A DNA stretch of 64,000 nucleotides, taken from assembly GCF_041381155.1 (NCBI RefSeq), contig NC_091134.1, positions 62,550,902 through 62,614,901 on the forward strand. Reading direction: 5' to 3'. Below are positions 10,101 through 22,490 of the stretch, in pieces. This stretch comes from Argopecten irradians. Lineage: Eukaryota; Mollusca; Bivalvia; Pectinida; Pectinidae. Position numbers and translations under genes: made by a program. Under the pieces are notes generated by a model. That model saw only the letters and a program-made list of their open reading frames with translations. It had not been told where the DNA came from and made no database searches. The number at the start of each line of letters is the position of its first letter. Position 1 is the first letter of the stretch.

Positions 10101-13100
10101 AATTATTCTTTTAAATGTCATGTTACTGGAGAGCGGATATATTGTTGTATGAATTTATTCAAGGACAATACTAAGCTCTGTTCAAATAGTTAAACCTACA
10201 TGGATGACAATATCAAGATTTAAACTCTTAGTTACAATGAGCTTCATTTATTTTTTTGTTTGAGCTTTCATACACAAACTGGGCGCGGGGGATAATGCCA
10301 AGCTTTGCGGCTCCTTGTTACCTCCTACAATTGATATATCAATTATGATGGGGCGTCCCAATGCAATGTAATTGTGAGTTCAGCAGTTTAAATGGAGTAC
10401 AGTGTAACTTCTCGATATATACCAGATTTCCACTGTGACAGCATATTTTAGCCAGTATATCCAAGTTTATGTTGCCGGTACTACTTGTATAAGTTAAGAA
10501 AGAAAATTACCATACAATATCTCGGTTTCGAGATCCCAAAACGACGTGGGGTAAAGTACAAATTTATCGTCGATTAGTCCCCACCATCCGATGATTATGA
10601 TGTCATCGTTTGATGCAAGTTTTATGACTGTCATAATCACCGGAAGGTGAGACTAATCGACAGTAAATTATACTTTACCCACGTTGTTTGAGGATCTTGA
10701 AACCCTGTTTGACACCAAAATATATAGGGATCAAAATTAGACAAGGACTGGTTGTGTAAAAATTTATACCATTTAATTTTGTTGTTGATAAATTACAGCT
10801 TGATCCATGGTCATCCCAGTGTTGAAGTTATGATAACAAGATGGTAGATATATGTTAGATTATTAGATTTTTAAGGATAATAATATGTATTCGTATATTG
10901 TTTTTTTTAACTTTCAGAATGTTGAGAAACTAACACCACTCACACTTGATGTGATTAGTCGACAGGCCACAATCAATATAGGTAATTTTGCTTTTTCATA
11001 TATAATATATATTGTCATTATTGATTCCATTTTGATGATACATTATTATAGACCCTTATATTATTATAAATCCTTAAAACTGTATCATTCTACCCCTGAT
11101 CAAAATATGTGTCTACCTTTGTCGTTGTATAATACAATTAAACAAAGTCATTTTTATTATCTATTAAGAAATTTCAGAAGTTAGTGTAAAATTATTGTTT
11201 ATCTTAAATTTTGTCATTTTAATAATTAATTTACCTTACAAATCTTGAAAGCGTGATTGAAATAATTTTGAGCTGTCTTTATGTACCCGACTTATATGGA
11301 AGCCCAGCAATGTTTGAGCCATTCCTATATGAAGTCATTTATTTACTTTTATTTACTGTTTTAGGCACTATTGGACATGTGGGCCCATGGAAAAAATCTA
11401 CTGTAGTAAAAGCAATATCTGGTGTACAGGTTTGTAGAAAAATTCTGTTAGAACAACCTCTGTATTTACTACAATTTGATAAAATGCTTTGGTCCAATAT
11501 TTGCATCACACCTCTTTGACCAAATAAAATTTTGACCACTGATATAATGCCTTGTTTTCATATTGATATCATGTTATGTTATTTCTTTGCAGACTGTGCG
11601 ATTCAAGAATGAACTGGAAAGAAATATCACAATTAAGTTGGGATATGCTAATGCCAAGGTGATTATTGACAGTGTATGGAAGCCATAGAGCTTAATATGA
11701 TAGATTTAAAAAGAAGGGATTTTGTCAAAATTGTATTTGTCTTGTTAATCACATGTTTGGATGCCCAATATATTTGGATACCCAAAATAAAGCATTTCAC
11801 CAAGCAAAAAAGCAGAAGAAAACAACACTTAAGAATCGTGATCTTGAATAATGCCAAAAAAATTGGATCTTATATGACATAGAAAACGATAAAGCAATGT
11901 TCATTTCCTTATATCCATTTCATGATATACTTATAGTGTCTGTTGGTCCCAATAAGCCTTTCACCAGTTTTGTGTTGTTTCCCGATTCTTGGTTTGTATT
12001 GAACATTGTTATATGAATTGTTGATGTGTTTCAGATTTACAAATGTGACAACAATGCATGTCCTCGCCCCAGCTGCTACAGATCTTGTGGAAGCTCAAAA
12101 GAAGATATTTTCCCTTGTGACAGAACAGGATGTCCCGGAAAATTTAGGGTTTCGAGGTACGAGTGATTTGTACTTTCTACCATTGGATTCACTGGATACC
12201 TTAACCAATCAGGACACAGCAGTATCACGAGATCGACCATAAATAGACAAAAATTATATATGGCCATATTTTGGCTGATTAGGTACTTGGAACAAAAGTG
12301 TCTAAATGTAACTTATATAATGTAAATTATTTAGAAACCACTGTTTATGAAAGAGATTTCTGTAATAAAAAATGAAATGAGGGGAATAATAAAATCACAT
12401 GTTTTCCATGCCATAAACTTTGAGGCAGCAAGGAATTATCTTGTGTAGGAAAGCTAATTTTGTTGTGATGTTTATGACCAATACTTCAGTCTAGATTCTT
12501 TTACAGACATGTATCCTTTGTTGACTGTCCTGGTCACGATATTCTTATGGCAACCATGTTGAACGGAGCTGCTGTCATGGATGCTGCTCTTCTTTTAATT
12601 GGTAATTTAATCTATTTGTTGTAATAAACTTTGACCAGAATCTTGTAATTTAGTAGAGAAAGTTACTCATTTGTCATATTACACTGCTTCTGATTTTTAT
12701 ATGTAGGTTAGGGGCAGTTATTTCTTATGTAATTTCATTTATTTCTGTCAAAAATACATAATAATAATTTAGCCTTACCTAGTTTCCAAATACTTTCGAA
12801 ATCTGGTGAATATTTTCTTCTGTAATTTATCTTTTCTCTTAGCACTTCATTGAAGCCTCAAGTAATTATTGATGCAATACTTACTTGTCACTGTGATTAT
12901 AACATCAAAAATCACCAACCATATTGTTCTGTAGAGTTGGCTTATTATTATCAATTTGTGATTATAAAGTACCGATTTATTTGCTTATGTTCAGTCTAGT
13001 TGTGAAACTAAGTAGCAATGTCTTTATTTACAGCTGGAAATGAATCGTGTCCACAGCCACAGACCTCTGAACATTTGGCAGCTGTAGAAATCATGAAGCT

Positions 13101-16100
13101 TAAACACATTCTGATTTTACAAAACAAGATAGATCTGGTTAAAGAAAGTCAAGCTAAGGAACAGTATGAGCAGATCCTATCATTTGTAAAAGGTAGTTAT
13201 TTTTAAGATTGTCATCTTTTTACACTTGTTTGAAAAAAAATCATTTTCCTTAAGTTAGCTACTGTATATCGCAACAGTAACTTATTTCAAAGTTAGGATT
13301 GATATGATCTGACAAGGGCCTGTTTCACAGACAAAGATATCTCAGGCTGCAATCACAAGGCTTGCAGAGTGCTTGCCAGCCATAAGAGATTTGTCTTTCT
13401 TCTAAACAGATATTTGTATGTTTTGTGTAAGATTCTCGTTGCACCATTCTTAATAGACGTAAAACTGATGACATTTTCAATTATTGATTTTGTCTTACAC
13501 ATTTTAAAGGCATGACATATGCATTTTTTAGCATGGCCACTTTCGTTCTCTACACCATTTGATTTTTTATGCATTACTTGGAACATCCATGGAGATCTTG
13601 TGAATGATGTTAGAAATGTACCAGCTGTTAAGGGTTTTGCTTTTTTTCTACTTTAGGTACAATAGCAGAAGGTGCTCCTATCATCCCTATCTCAGCTCAG
13701 CTGAAATATAACATTGATGTTATCTGTGAATATATTGTTAAAAAAATACCCGTGCCTCTTCGAGACTTCACATCAGAGCCTAGACTTATAGGTATGTACA
13801 CAAAACAATCATCACAAATAGTGGCTCTGAAACATTTTATCTTTACCAGATGCATAACTAAACATTAATGCAAGCTGTAGAAATTCATATTTATTTGTAT
13901 AATTTCTTTGATGTAAATTTATTGAAACATATATTGTTAAATTTTGTCACAAATACCATGCAAACTGGTAAATTGTGGATTTAACAAATACCTTTTCAAA
14001 GGATGAAAATATATTTTTAACAGTATCTTCAGAATTTATATAAAAATAAGACAAGTTAGCTTAAAGTTTACGTCAATACACAGATTTTGAATACAGTGTT
14101 GAAGGTAAAAATGGGCACTAGAAGAATTTATACAAATGTATATAAATAAAAGGATGGTTTATAAATTTCCTTTCTGGTTTTAAAGTATAATGGAAGAATC
14201 ATGTTGATTAACGACATTTTGCAGTTATCCGATCTTTTGATGTCAACAAACCAGGAAGTGAAGTTGATGACTTAAAAGGGGGTGTGGCCGGTGGAAGTAT
14301 TCTGAAGGGAGTCCTTAAGGTAAGGTCATTTACCCCTCTTCATGTACAGGTTACATTATCAAAACAGATGTAAATATCCTATCTCTGGTCTTAAATTATT
14401 GCCAGAGACCCACCGTTGATTGTACACTATGCTACACTTAACACGTTAGGGTCAGCTCAGCCAGAAAATCTTGTTTGGACAGATTCCAGTCAGATTGGTT
14501 CTGTCTATAATTTTCGAGTCATGCTTTTAGCCAATGACATTGAAGGTTGCATATGCTTTATGGAAGTCACAATTGAACAACAGTGGCATCAAATTCTTCT
14601 GTAAACTCTTTTGAATGTATTGACATACAGATTGCATGCTATTCCAATTTGGGTTATTTCTAACACCTGTTGAGTATGTACTTATTTCTGACTGGATAGG
14701 CCTGTATGATTTGTTGTCAGTGATGTGTTTACCGTAGCGACAGGTGTCCGTATACACATCCATTTTCAATACGTACTCTAGCTTTCTCCAAACCTGAAGA
14801 GTTGTTATGTTGAAAGAGTTTATTAATTGAGTTATATTTTTAAAGTGATGTCATCGGAAAAAGATTTTCTTGCTGAGCTGCCCCACAGGTAATAAGTGTA
14901 GCATGGCGTAGTGTAGTCAACCATAGCTCTCTGACAGTGGACAGCATATTTATCAAAAAAAACCAAAAAGCACATTTATTAGATGAAGACAACTAGTTTA
15001 CTTGAAATAGATTTACACACTATTAACTGCATGCATCACATACAAGGAAGCCATGCTATTAAAAGTGTTATGAATGGTTATATCTTCACTTCAATGTGTT
15101 CTTTCTTTATTAGGTTGGACAAGAGATTGAAGTACGACCTGGAACTGTACTAAAAGACCAGGATGGAAAGCTAACGTGTACCCCTATATTCTCTAGAATT
15201 TTGTCGTGTTTTGCTGAGCAGAACGATCTTCAATATGCTGTACCGGGTGGACTGATTGGTAATTATGCACAAAATTATTTGATAGAGTGATCACTTATAC
15301 ACAATGTAATAATAAAACATTATTATACAAGACTGTTGGTTTTGCCCCAACCATGAAATGGAGAGCATATTGTGTTACTAATGTCCGTCTTGTTGCATTC
15401 CGACACATCCCATGGTATAGTGTCCTCTCCAGATTTGATATTGAAATGGAGCATTTATGTTTGACAGACAGATATTTCTAGTTTATAATAACATTTTCAA
15501 AATTTGCATGAAGGTCATAAAGAGATAAATTGTGCAATATTCAATATTCCAAACAAATTATACGTAGCTTTTCAATATTGCATGGAGGTAGGCTTCTGAC
15601 TCTTCATTTTAACTTTCTGTTGTAACATTGAAACCATGTTATCATTGATTTGAAGGGGTGGGTACAAAGATTGACCCTATGTTGTGCCGAGCTGACCGTA
15701 TGGTTGGATGTGTACTGGGGGCTGTAGGTGCACTACCTGATATCTACACAGAACTCACCATCTCCTTCTTCTTGTTGAGGCGTCTGTTGGGTGTGAAAAT
15801 GGAGGGAGACAAGAAAGGTGCAAAGGTATGTGCATGATAAAAAGGACAGTACAAAGTTACATGTCAGGGGAGTGTTACCCTTACCCATGTAGGTCTGGTG
15901 CCATTGTATCCAGCTCTGATCTGAATGAAGCCACATGCAGAGATGTTTGCCTTGCAGACTTTTCTAATTTCTTTGATAATGAAAATACTTCAGAAATCCG
16001 AAAATATTTGTATTGTAAAGTAAGAATTTTCTGTTTCCAGTGGAAAGATATTAGTTTGATTTTACCTCAACATGCATGGAAGATAAAATTGTTAATACTG

Positions 16101-16778
16101 TGATATCAAAGTAATCAAAATAAAAAATTAAATATGCTTGAAATGCAAACTTATAATGTTCCTTTGTTTATTACAACTTCTATGAATATACTGTTAGGGG
16201 AAATAACTGTGTATGATTTGAAACACTTCATATATTTGTGCCATTCCTTGGAATTAAAATGTATAGATAGTAAATATAAATTTTGATTCCAGGTGCAAAA
16301 GCTGTCTAAGAATGAGATTTTGATGGTGAACATTGGTTCTTTGTCAACTGGAGGCCGAGTATTGGCAGTGAAAGCTGATTTGGCCAAGATCGGATTAACA
16401 AACCCTGTCTGTACAGAAATAGGAGAGAAAATCGCTCTGAGCAGGAGAGTGGAGAAACACTGGAGGTAAGAAATCTGGAGTTTTAGTCACATGGTGTTTT
16501 GGATGCATATTGGTTCAGTTTGTTTCTTATTTCCTGTTTGTTTTTACACTGATATTGTATCTTACAATACAGTATCTTAGACTACTTTTAATGTGAATTC
16601 CATAATTTATAAAACTGTAGAATATAATGATTATATTGCTTAAATTCCTATGGCTGGTTAGCATTCATTTTATAAAAAACATATCCTGAAGTTGCAGTAA
16701 TAATTTGTTTCTGCTTGCAGGTTGATAGGTTGGGGTCAGATTCGACAAGGTGTCAAGGTCACGCCCAACAGTAAATAA
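7140..16778 (+). CDS. EIF2S3: translation initiation factor eIF2 subunit gamma, 13 exons
   Basis: The GTPase core of the eIF2 ternary complex, which delivers Met-tRNAi to the 40S ribosome. Exons: 7140-7214, 10918-10981, 11365-11429, 11593-11658, 12035-12156, 12507-12601, 13034-13192, 13657-13791, 14225-14319, 15114-15258, 15656-15825, 16293-16465, 16721-16778. All have GT-AG borders and matching phases, giving 473 aa (human 472). The start [10 protein letters not shown] has A at -3 and G at +4. Visible motifs are G1 near residues 50-59, zinc-knuckle cysteines 94, 99, 104, 108, 118 and 123, G3 DCPGH 137-141, G4 NKID 193-196, and SAQ 228-230. The C-terminal beta-barrel domains follow, with [11 protein letters not shown] and NIGSLSTGG. 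Oddity: G1 reads [10 protein letters not shown] where the family has GHVAHGKST, one residue longer. Confidence 0.97.
7876..8277 (+). mobile_element. piggyBac-type MITE, family B, in EIF2S3 intron 1
   Basis: TTAA flanks both ends (7872-7875 and 8278-8281). The termini AGGCCCACTACCTTTCCG and CGGAAAGGTAGTGGCCCT are inverted repeats with one mismatch. About 402 bp, non-coding. It differs in sequence from family A at 6.2 kb, so two TTAA-targeting families have been active here. A degraded relative lies at 2,887-3,000. Confidence 0.85.
8569..10322 (+). mobile_element. pearl-like (Helentron-associated) element in EIF2S3 intron 1
   Basis: It opens with a short hairpin, CCCCCGCGAAACGCG followed by TTTGCGGGGG, then a pure (CCGT)n microsatellite at 8621-8651 and about 8.3 tandem core units of ~172 bp. 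A unique 3' tail closes with 'GCGCGGGGGATAATGCC' and GCGGCTCCTTGTTA. Microsatellite plus tandem core plus unique flanks matches the pearl architecture of bivalves. A relic with a single core lies at 62,592-62,845. No helicase or other protein is encoded. Exact ends are uncertain by a few bases. Confidence 0.7.
8663..10091 (+). repeat. ~172-bp tandem array with a three-unit higher-order repeat
   Basis: Units start near 8663, 8835, 9007, 9179, 9350, 9521, 9693, 9864 and 10036 (the last is partial), each beginning CNGGCTATAA. Variants mark unit types: 'CCATTC' with 'TTACTATGG' in the units at 9179 and 9693, and 'ACTCAAAAACC' with 'GGGAATCTTTC' in those at 9350 and 9864. The trio 9007-9520 is therefore repeated almost exactly as 9521-10035, a ~515-bp higher-order block. 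Confidence 0.9.
10528..10695. mobile_element. hairpin MITE with ~50-bp terminal inverted repeats
   Basis: The left arm, from TTTCGAGATCCC through 'GTGGGGTAAAGTA' to TCGATTAGTC, pairs with a right arm running from GACTAATCGA through 'TACTTTACCCACG' to GATCTTGAAACC. Arms of about 50 bp with a ~60-bp loop. It lies at the 3' end of EIF2S3 intron 1, some 220 bp before exon 2. The target duplication is not clear. Confidence 0.75.
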
Positions 16779-17790
16779 GAGACATTTAAACCTGATACTG
16801 TTGTAAAAGTTGTTTGTGATCCTGTGGATGGTGTTTACAAGGACATGACTGTCAATGTAATCCTGACAGTGTTTATATAATGGGGACACAAGTGTAAAAA
16901 TGATTTCTGACGATGGTCAGCATTAAAAAGTTGAATATATCAACCATACAAGATTCAAACTAATATCTGGATGTTCGTGAACTGTTTGACAGGAAACCAT
17001 GAAGGTGTCGAGTAAACATATCTTGATAGAAAAGTCTTATTTTATCACTGCTTCACGATGTCCTTTTGTAGAAATGATGGGACAAAGTAGCAGTGGACGC
17101 AAACTTCAATATGGATGCCCTTCCATAACCTTCCATAACTGTGAACTCGGATGAGATCATGTGACTCATTCGCATTATTGATCATGTGACTAATAATATT
17201 AACATTGTAGATCATGTGACCTTTTTCAATGTAAGTTTTGTTTGTCCTTGACTATTTGCAATATAAATCAAAATCGTTCTTGAAATGATACAAAAATCAT
17301 GTTATGTGATAAAGTTAAATTGACAACATCAGCTGTTGCATAATGTTTTCTGGAGTTTCAAATCATCCATTTCAAATTTAACTTAATAGCAGAAGAAAAA
17401 TTCAGATTTCAAAAGAAGTGGGGTTTTTTTATAGGACGAAAAGATGTCATTGACATCCACATCGAGAATTTCCCAAAAGAAGCCAATAAATAATTTATTA
17501 TCTGTTTTATTTGTGTTAAATCTTTCATGAAGAGAGTCATTGCATAAGTGATGGATTTTCTTCTGTTTCCAATTTTGATTTTATTTTGTGTCTGGACTGT
17601 TACTGAAAACAAGATATGGTGGAGGAACTTGAGGGATACCTCCTTCATATTATTCAAAGTCAAAAGTAAGAAACGTGTTTCAATTCCTTGTTGGTGTCTT
17701 ATCTTCTGAACCATTAAAGATATGGTGATGAAATATGATGGGATAACTATTGAACCAAAGCTTTTGGTCTTGAGTTGAGTGTGATGAAGA
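16779..17790 (+). other. EIF2S3 3' UTR and downstream intergenic DNA
   Basis: The stop codon TAA ends at 16778. The first good AATAAA polyadenylation signal is at 17485-17490, which would give a ~0.7-kb 3' UTR. A weaker ATTAAA lies near 16922. No other gene was recognised. Confidence 0.45.
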
Positions 17791-17794
17791 TTCT

Positions 17795-18110
17795 GTGTTC
17801 TGCCCTATGGCTAAGACACACTATAGTCTATAACAGTGCTGTTTCTGCTCCATACAGGGGGAGGTTGACTGGTTTGTTTATTGTCGGTATAATGTGACCT
17901 GGTGGGGTGTGTTTTTTGGTGTCTCCGACAGCATGCTTTAGTGAGATACCACTTTGAAAAAGATCAGAAATTCATGATTACAAAGAATCACAATAGGAAT
18001 ACACCACAGTCTTCTTCCAAAACATACATAGACACAATACATTGTATACAAGGTAGGTAGTCTTTAAATTGCTATTATTGGATGTTAAACTACCGGTAAT
18101 CAAACAAAAC
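17795..18110 (+). mobile_element. degenerate SINE body
   Basis: Landmarks of the SINE body recur in order but diverged: 'TTCTGTGTTCTGCCCTATGGC', 'AAGACACACTATAGTCTATAA', 'GTTTCTGCTCC', 'GGTGGGGTGTGTT' and 'GGTGTCTCCGACAGCATGC'. It ends near CAAACAAAACCAACC. More decayed than the other copies, hence older. Confidence 0.65.
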
Positions 18111-18229
18111 CAACCCAATAGACCAACACATCAATACATGATTTTGTTAACACAAAATCACAAATATCTAGTAAATTGATGGTTGCTTTCAATTTAATGT
18201 GTGCTTTTGTGTTCTAGCTTTATAGTATT

Positions 18230-18545
18230 ACTTTTAATATACAATTTGGTAGCCTTTCATCCCTGCATGTCATAGGTAAAATATCAGTAGCCTGGGCCTT
18301 TCGGTTATTGTTAGACTCTTAGTTATTCCCAAGAAGTCATTTTAAGATTTTAGTCATTTTGACCCTTATGGCCTTTAATGTAGGTCAAGGTCATTCATTT
18401 GGACAGACTTTGTAGCCTTTCATCCCAGCATGTTAAAGGCCAAAAATCAGTAGCATGGGCCTTTCGGTTGTTGAAAGAAAAGTTTGCGTGATGCATGATG
18501 ACAATTGGTCATCCTGACCCTTCAGATCAGATGACCTAAAAAAGC
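18230..18545 (+). mobile_element. truncated pearl-like element
   Basis: Two ~160-bp units share 'TAGCCTTTCATCCC-GCATGT' and 'CAGTAGC-TGGGCCTTTCGGTT'. The 3' end 'TCATCCTGACCCTTCAGATC' followed by AGATGACCTAAAAA is the same terminus as in the element at 52.0-52.7 kb. The 5' part is missing. Confidence 0.6.
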
Positions 18546-19329
18546 TAAGCAAAATGACAACATTAAACAGTTCTTTGATCTATTTCAAAGGTAGAAAACT
18601 TTATAAAACAAAAGAACAAAAACAATATGTTTATACATGTATACATAGTTTTTGAATATCAACAAAGTTTTCAAGAAAGCAGAAAACAGTCATGAAGGAA
18701 ACAAATGGTACCCAGGTATGTCATGGGAATGGCTACATTTGTGGAAAACAACAAAATCACAAAACGTTTTTCATAGAAATACCTTCAAATGTTGGAGGAA
18801 CTAATGAACCAAATGAAATGCTAAGACTAAAATGATAATATCATTGGATATACTGAATGTGAATAAATAGTGGAGTTATTGGATTAGGATTAACATGAGT
18901 ATTCTTTGGTTTTGAAAAATGGAAGAACGATGCGAGTATATAAACCCCTACCGCTCTACCGCTGACTTGTATCAATGTATTGAATGAGTGAAGCTAGTTA
19001 TTTATAGACTCGGAGTACTGTCGCCAATCCACAGGTAAATCTGGCTATATTAGCTGTACCAAACACAATCGTAATTGTTACAAATACCATAAAAACTTGC
19101 ATAACTTACATACCAGTGTACTTTGCACATGTATTTTCTCCTAGGGCTGAAAATGCTGAAAAAATCTACTATTTTCCGCATTTAAAAATTTGGGGGAAAA
19201 CGATGTCCGGGGAATCACAAATTCAATGTTGTAAACTATAAAGGTGGTATAATTTCATTGCAAAACATTCACAATAAATGCTTGACAACTCGCACAAAGA
19301 AGTGTTGTATTTAGAAGAAATAACATAAT

Positions 19330-19620
19330 ATAATTGCATTGTGTTTGTTTTCTTTTATTTGCCACTGCCGTAACTGAAACAGTGAAATATATCTTGCAGA
19401 ACATGTCAAAAACATCGGCAGTCCGCCGTACTCCGTACATGTCAATGTCTGGAGATATTACACATTAATAGTTATCAGAACTATTTGAAAATATTATAAT
19501 CCAGTTACTTAAAATTACACAATAAGTTATTAGTGTGTTTGAGATCATTACAAACTTTAAAGAGCAATAGGATAGCAGATACGTTGGCTTGCAATAAACA
19601 TACACATTGTGAGTGAACTC
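19330..19620 (+). repeat. dispersed repeat, partner of 1,690-1,985
   Basis: Diverged same-strand copy of the segment at 1,690-1,985, with the same order of landmarks. It lies in the centre of the long-TIR element, so the copy near 1.7 kb may be the remains of another such element. Confidence 0.6.
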
Positions 19621-20162
19621 ACTACATTTTGTAGGTAACCAGATCCAAGCTGATGGCTAATTATATAAAACAATACGGTTAAAAATGCCACTAACCTTGT
19701 AGCTAGTTAGTTTTGCTGTAATATTATTACAAACCACTTGAAAATCCTAAATATAGGACAGTTTAGGACCCATCTTATAAATCCCACGTGTGTTTTGACT
19801 TTTTGCACACGGCCTGCAGCCGGGACACATGACGGTTCCATACGTAATGAGCATTGCTAGATCTATAAGGAGTTTCATATGCGATTTTACTAGAAATATG
19901 AAGATTGTTAAAATATCTAAAGTAAAGACATACTAGTCAAGTGAATGTTGATGCAATTTGAAGAATATTTGTTTTGTTTTTTAAGTAGATACAGACGCAT
20001 TGTTGATGATATATAGATCGGTTAAGCTAACTAGCCATTCAGTTTCGTTAAGCTGGATGAGAGGCCGGAGCGTAGCATCCAGTACCAATTTACCTGTGGA
20101 TTTGGCGACAGTACTCGAGTCTATAAATAACACGGCTACAGTACACTCATTCAATACATCGA

Positions 20163-20677
20163 AACATTTGTTTGTTTGTTTGTTTGATTAATTAACGTCC
20201 TATTAACAGCTATGGTCATGTAAGGACGGCCTCCCATGTATGCGGTGCGTTGCGTGTATGTTGTGCGAGGTGAGTGTACTGGGAGACTGCGGTATATTCA
20301 TGTTGTGTCTTCTTGTATAGTGGAACTGTTGCCCTTTTTATAGTGCTATATCATTGAAGCATGCCGCCGAAGACACCAAGCAACACACCCCACCCGGTCA
20401 CATTATACTGACAACGGGCGAACCAGTCGTCCCACTCCCTGTATGCTGAACGCTAAGCAGGAGCAGAAACTACCACTTTTATAGACTTTGGTGTGTCTCG
20501 GCCAGGGGACAGAACCCAGAGCCTTCCTCATAGGGGCGAACGCTCAACTCAAGGCCAAAATTGAGGCGGTGCCAAGGAAGGCATTAGAAAAGATAAAGTC
20601 AGTTAGGAAGAAGAGAACTTTTACGATCATGCAATAGGGGCAGCAGGTACAATTCTAACGCCCTACTTGCAGGGCCA
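20163..20677 (-). mobile_element. SINE, minus orientation, inserted in an older element
   Basis: Flanked by the 7-bp direct repeat ACATCGA (20156-20162 and 20678-20684). The opposite arm of the host element preserves the uninterrupted form of the insertion site. The sequence closely matches the SINE at 4,019-4,553, including the head with 'CGATCATGCAATAGGGGCAGC' split over the A/T-rich junction. The tail is (CAAA)n on the minus strand. Confidence 0.85.
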
Positions 20678-20718
20678 ACATCGATACAAGTCAGCGGTAG
20701 AGCGGTAGGGGTTTATAT

Positions 20719-21153
20719 GGACTGAGACCACAATTACATACTTCCGGTTTCAGTACCCAAAGTCCCTTCAGAAATGTATGTATTTTATGAAAACATGCAG
20801 CATGCCCCTGTGAACTTGGTATTTGCCAACAAATTTAATGTAGATGTGTAGTGTATATGTCAAATTAACTGTTATAGTGTAAAATACTGAATTTTCATAT
20901 GTTTTTATTGCTCCAGGATCCTGTGTAAAAAGTCCTGTTTTGACCCCAACCCATGACCCGGATGTATATAATTGGCACATGGTGACACTTGATGACAGAT
21001 ATCTTGAGAAAATGCCGGTCATGCTAGGTTGAAACTTTCAGAATTTGTTCCTCGGATATTGACCTTGACCAGGTTAGATGGAAACTTGTCAACGAAATTT
21101 TGGGAATTTATTATGAATTTTACGTTACAATGAAACATATAGCAGAGTTAATT
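20719..21153. mobile_element. 435-bp insertion flanked by a 17-bp direct repeat
   Basis: The 17-base sequence GCGGTAGGGGTTTATAT occurs at 20,702-20,718 and again at 21,154-21,170. The other arm of the surrounding element has it once. This looks like a target-primed (LINE/SINE-like) insertion. The inserted sequence has no recognisable head or A tail and its class is unknown. Confidence 0.5.
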
Positions 21154-21231
21154 GCGGTAGGGGTTTATATACACGCATCGTTCTCAGTTGGGGTAGCACG
21201 GCTGTAATGGCAAATCCTTCTAGACTAGAAT

Positions 21232-21541
21232 GGTTACATACTCAATACTCCAGGGATTACTATCACTGTTGTTATATCCAACTCTACAATATGTCAAAGG
21301 CAATTCAGGAGAAAAAAAATCCCTGACCAATCACGGGCCTGCAGACTGCCTTTGAATATTACACAGATCTAGAGAGCACCACCAAAGCCACACAGACAAC
21401 CTAAGTGTAGCTTTATCCGATTGTTTTGACCAAACTATACCTGTTCGTCTGTTGTATCGTTGAGTTTTACTTCGACATAGTCCAGAGGTGGATATAACGA
21501 CCGTGATAGTAACCACTGGAATATCGAGAATGGAATGGTTA
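21232..21541. mobile_element. ~310-bp TIR element downstream of CARD gene 1
   Basis: The left end 'ATACTCCAGGGATTACTATC' pairs with the right-end 'GATAGTAACCACTGGAATAT', each next to a CTCAATA or CGAGAATGG edge. A diverged copy lies at 30,490-30,822 downstream of CARD gene 2. It could be an independent MITE pair or one insertion carried along when the CARD gene was duplicated. Confidence 0.6.
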
Positions 21542-22280
21542 ATACTGTAGCCCATCGTTAGTTCTAGCTAGTTACCTACTTGTTGGGAGCATGAATCAAT
21601 TTTGCAATTTACATATAATCAGTTTAGAGTCAATGGCATAAAGTTTTGAGTCTGTAATTCGGAATCTCGACATGATTTTCGATTCATAAAGACAACTTAC
21701 GGTTATCAGAATTGAGTAGATACAGTAACCAATCGCACACACTGGGCCTATACAAGCCGAAAACTATTATCTGTTTAGTCCACACACGTTATGCCGAATA
21801 GAAATGCAGATGAATTTGAAAACATTGAGCAATAATAACATCTAACTTTCACACATAGTTAAGACATAGGGTCTATTAGTTAGAATATCAAAGTAATATC
21901 AATTCATAATCATATTATTGAAAACCAACTCATTTTCACGTGTTTTTTTCATTCGGTGTATTTTGCAGGCAAATAGAAAAAGAGAAAGTTAGTCGACACG
22001 AAAAAGTGCCAGACACAGATACATTAGAACTATAGGACTAAATCACGAAATACAATCGTCTGAGAGAAACAAATACCAACAACAAATCGTATTACATGTG
22101 GAAACGTGAAAATAAGTTGGTTGACAGATTTTGTTTTCTTCATATAGCATTAATAAAACCAGACCGTCAAAAAATAATGAATTTTTGGCTTCCGGCCTTT
22201 CTTCTTCCGACTGTTTTGCCAACACACGGCCTTCCCGACCACTTCAGCTATGTCGTTCATACTAATCGAATCCTCTACAT
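21542..22280. other. intergenic DNA, nothing recognised
   Basis: No exon, RNA gene or repeat was recognised. It is probably 3' flank or 3' UTR of the CARD gene that ends at 22449. Confidence 0.4.
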
Positions 22281-22289
22281 TTTGCACAT

Positions 22290-22490
22290 GGTAAGTTTAA
22301 GTGCCCACCCTCGCTCCCTAGAAACTGTTCACTAGTCACTCGCAGTAGATTATGTCAAGTGACCCACATCGCTTCCTAACGACTGTTCACTAGTCACTCG
22401 GATCAGGTTCTGTCAGGTGGCCCACCCTCGCTCTCTGACTACTGTTCACTAGTCATACGCATCGGATTCTGCCAAGTCGTCAAACAGTAT
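22290..22490. repeat. 58-bp tandem repeat that includes the end of CARD gene 1
   Basis: Three units with TGTTCACTAGTCA-WCGC type starts lie near 22,327, 22,385 and 22,443, with part of a fourth upstream (CCCACCCTCGCTC). The last unit encodes, on the minus strand, the C-terminal DLAESDAYD and stop of CARD gene 1. The array is therefore a local duplication of the coding end into the 3' flank. Confidence 0.75.

Larger units (their letters stand above)
18925..21190. mobile_element. long-TIR DNA element carrying two later insertions
   Basis: The left arm begins ACGATGCGAGTATATAAACC and continues through 'CTACCGCTGACTTGTAT' to the 'CACAGGTAAAT' region near 19,040. The same sequence returns inverted at about 20,085-20,162, 20,678-20,718 and 21,154-21,180. 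The right arm is interrupted by a SINE (20,163-20,677) and by an unclassified segment (20,719-21,153). The centre includes the dispersed repeat at 19,330-19,620. No transposase frame was recognised. Confidence 0.6.
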
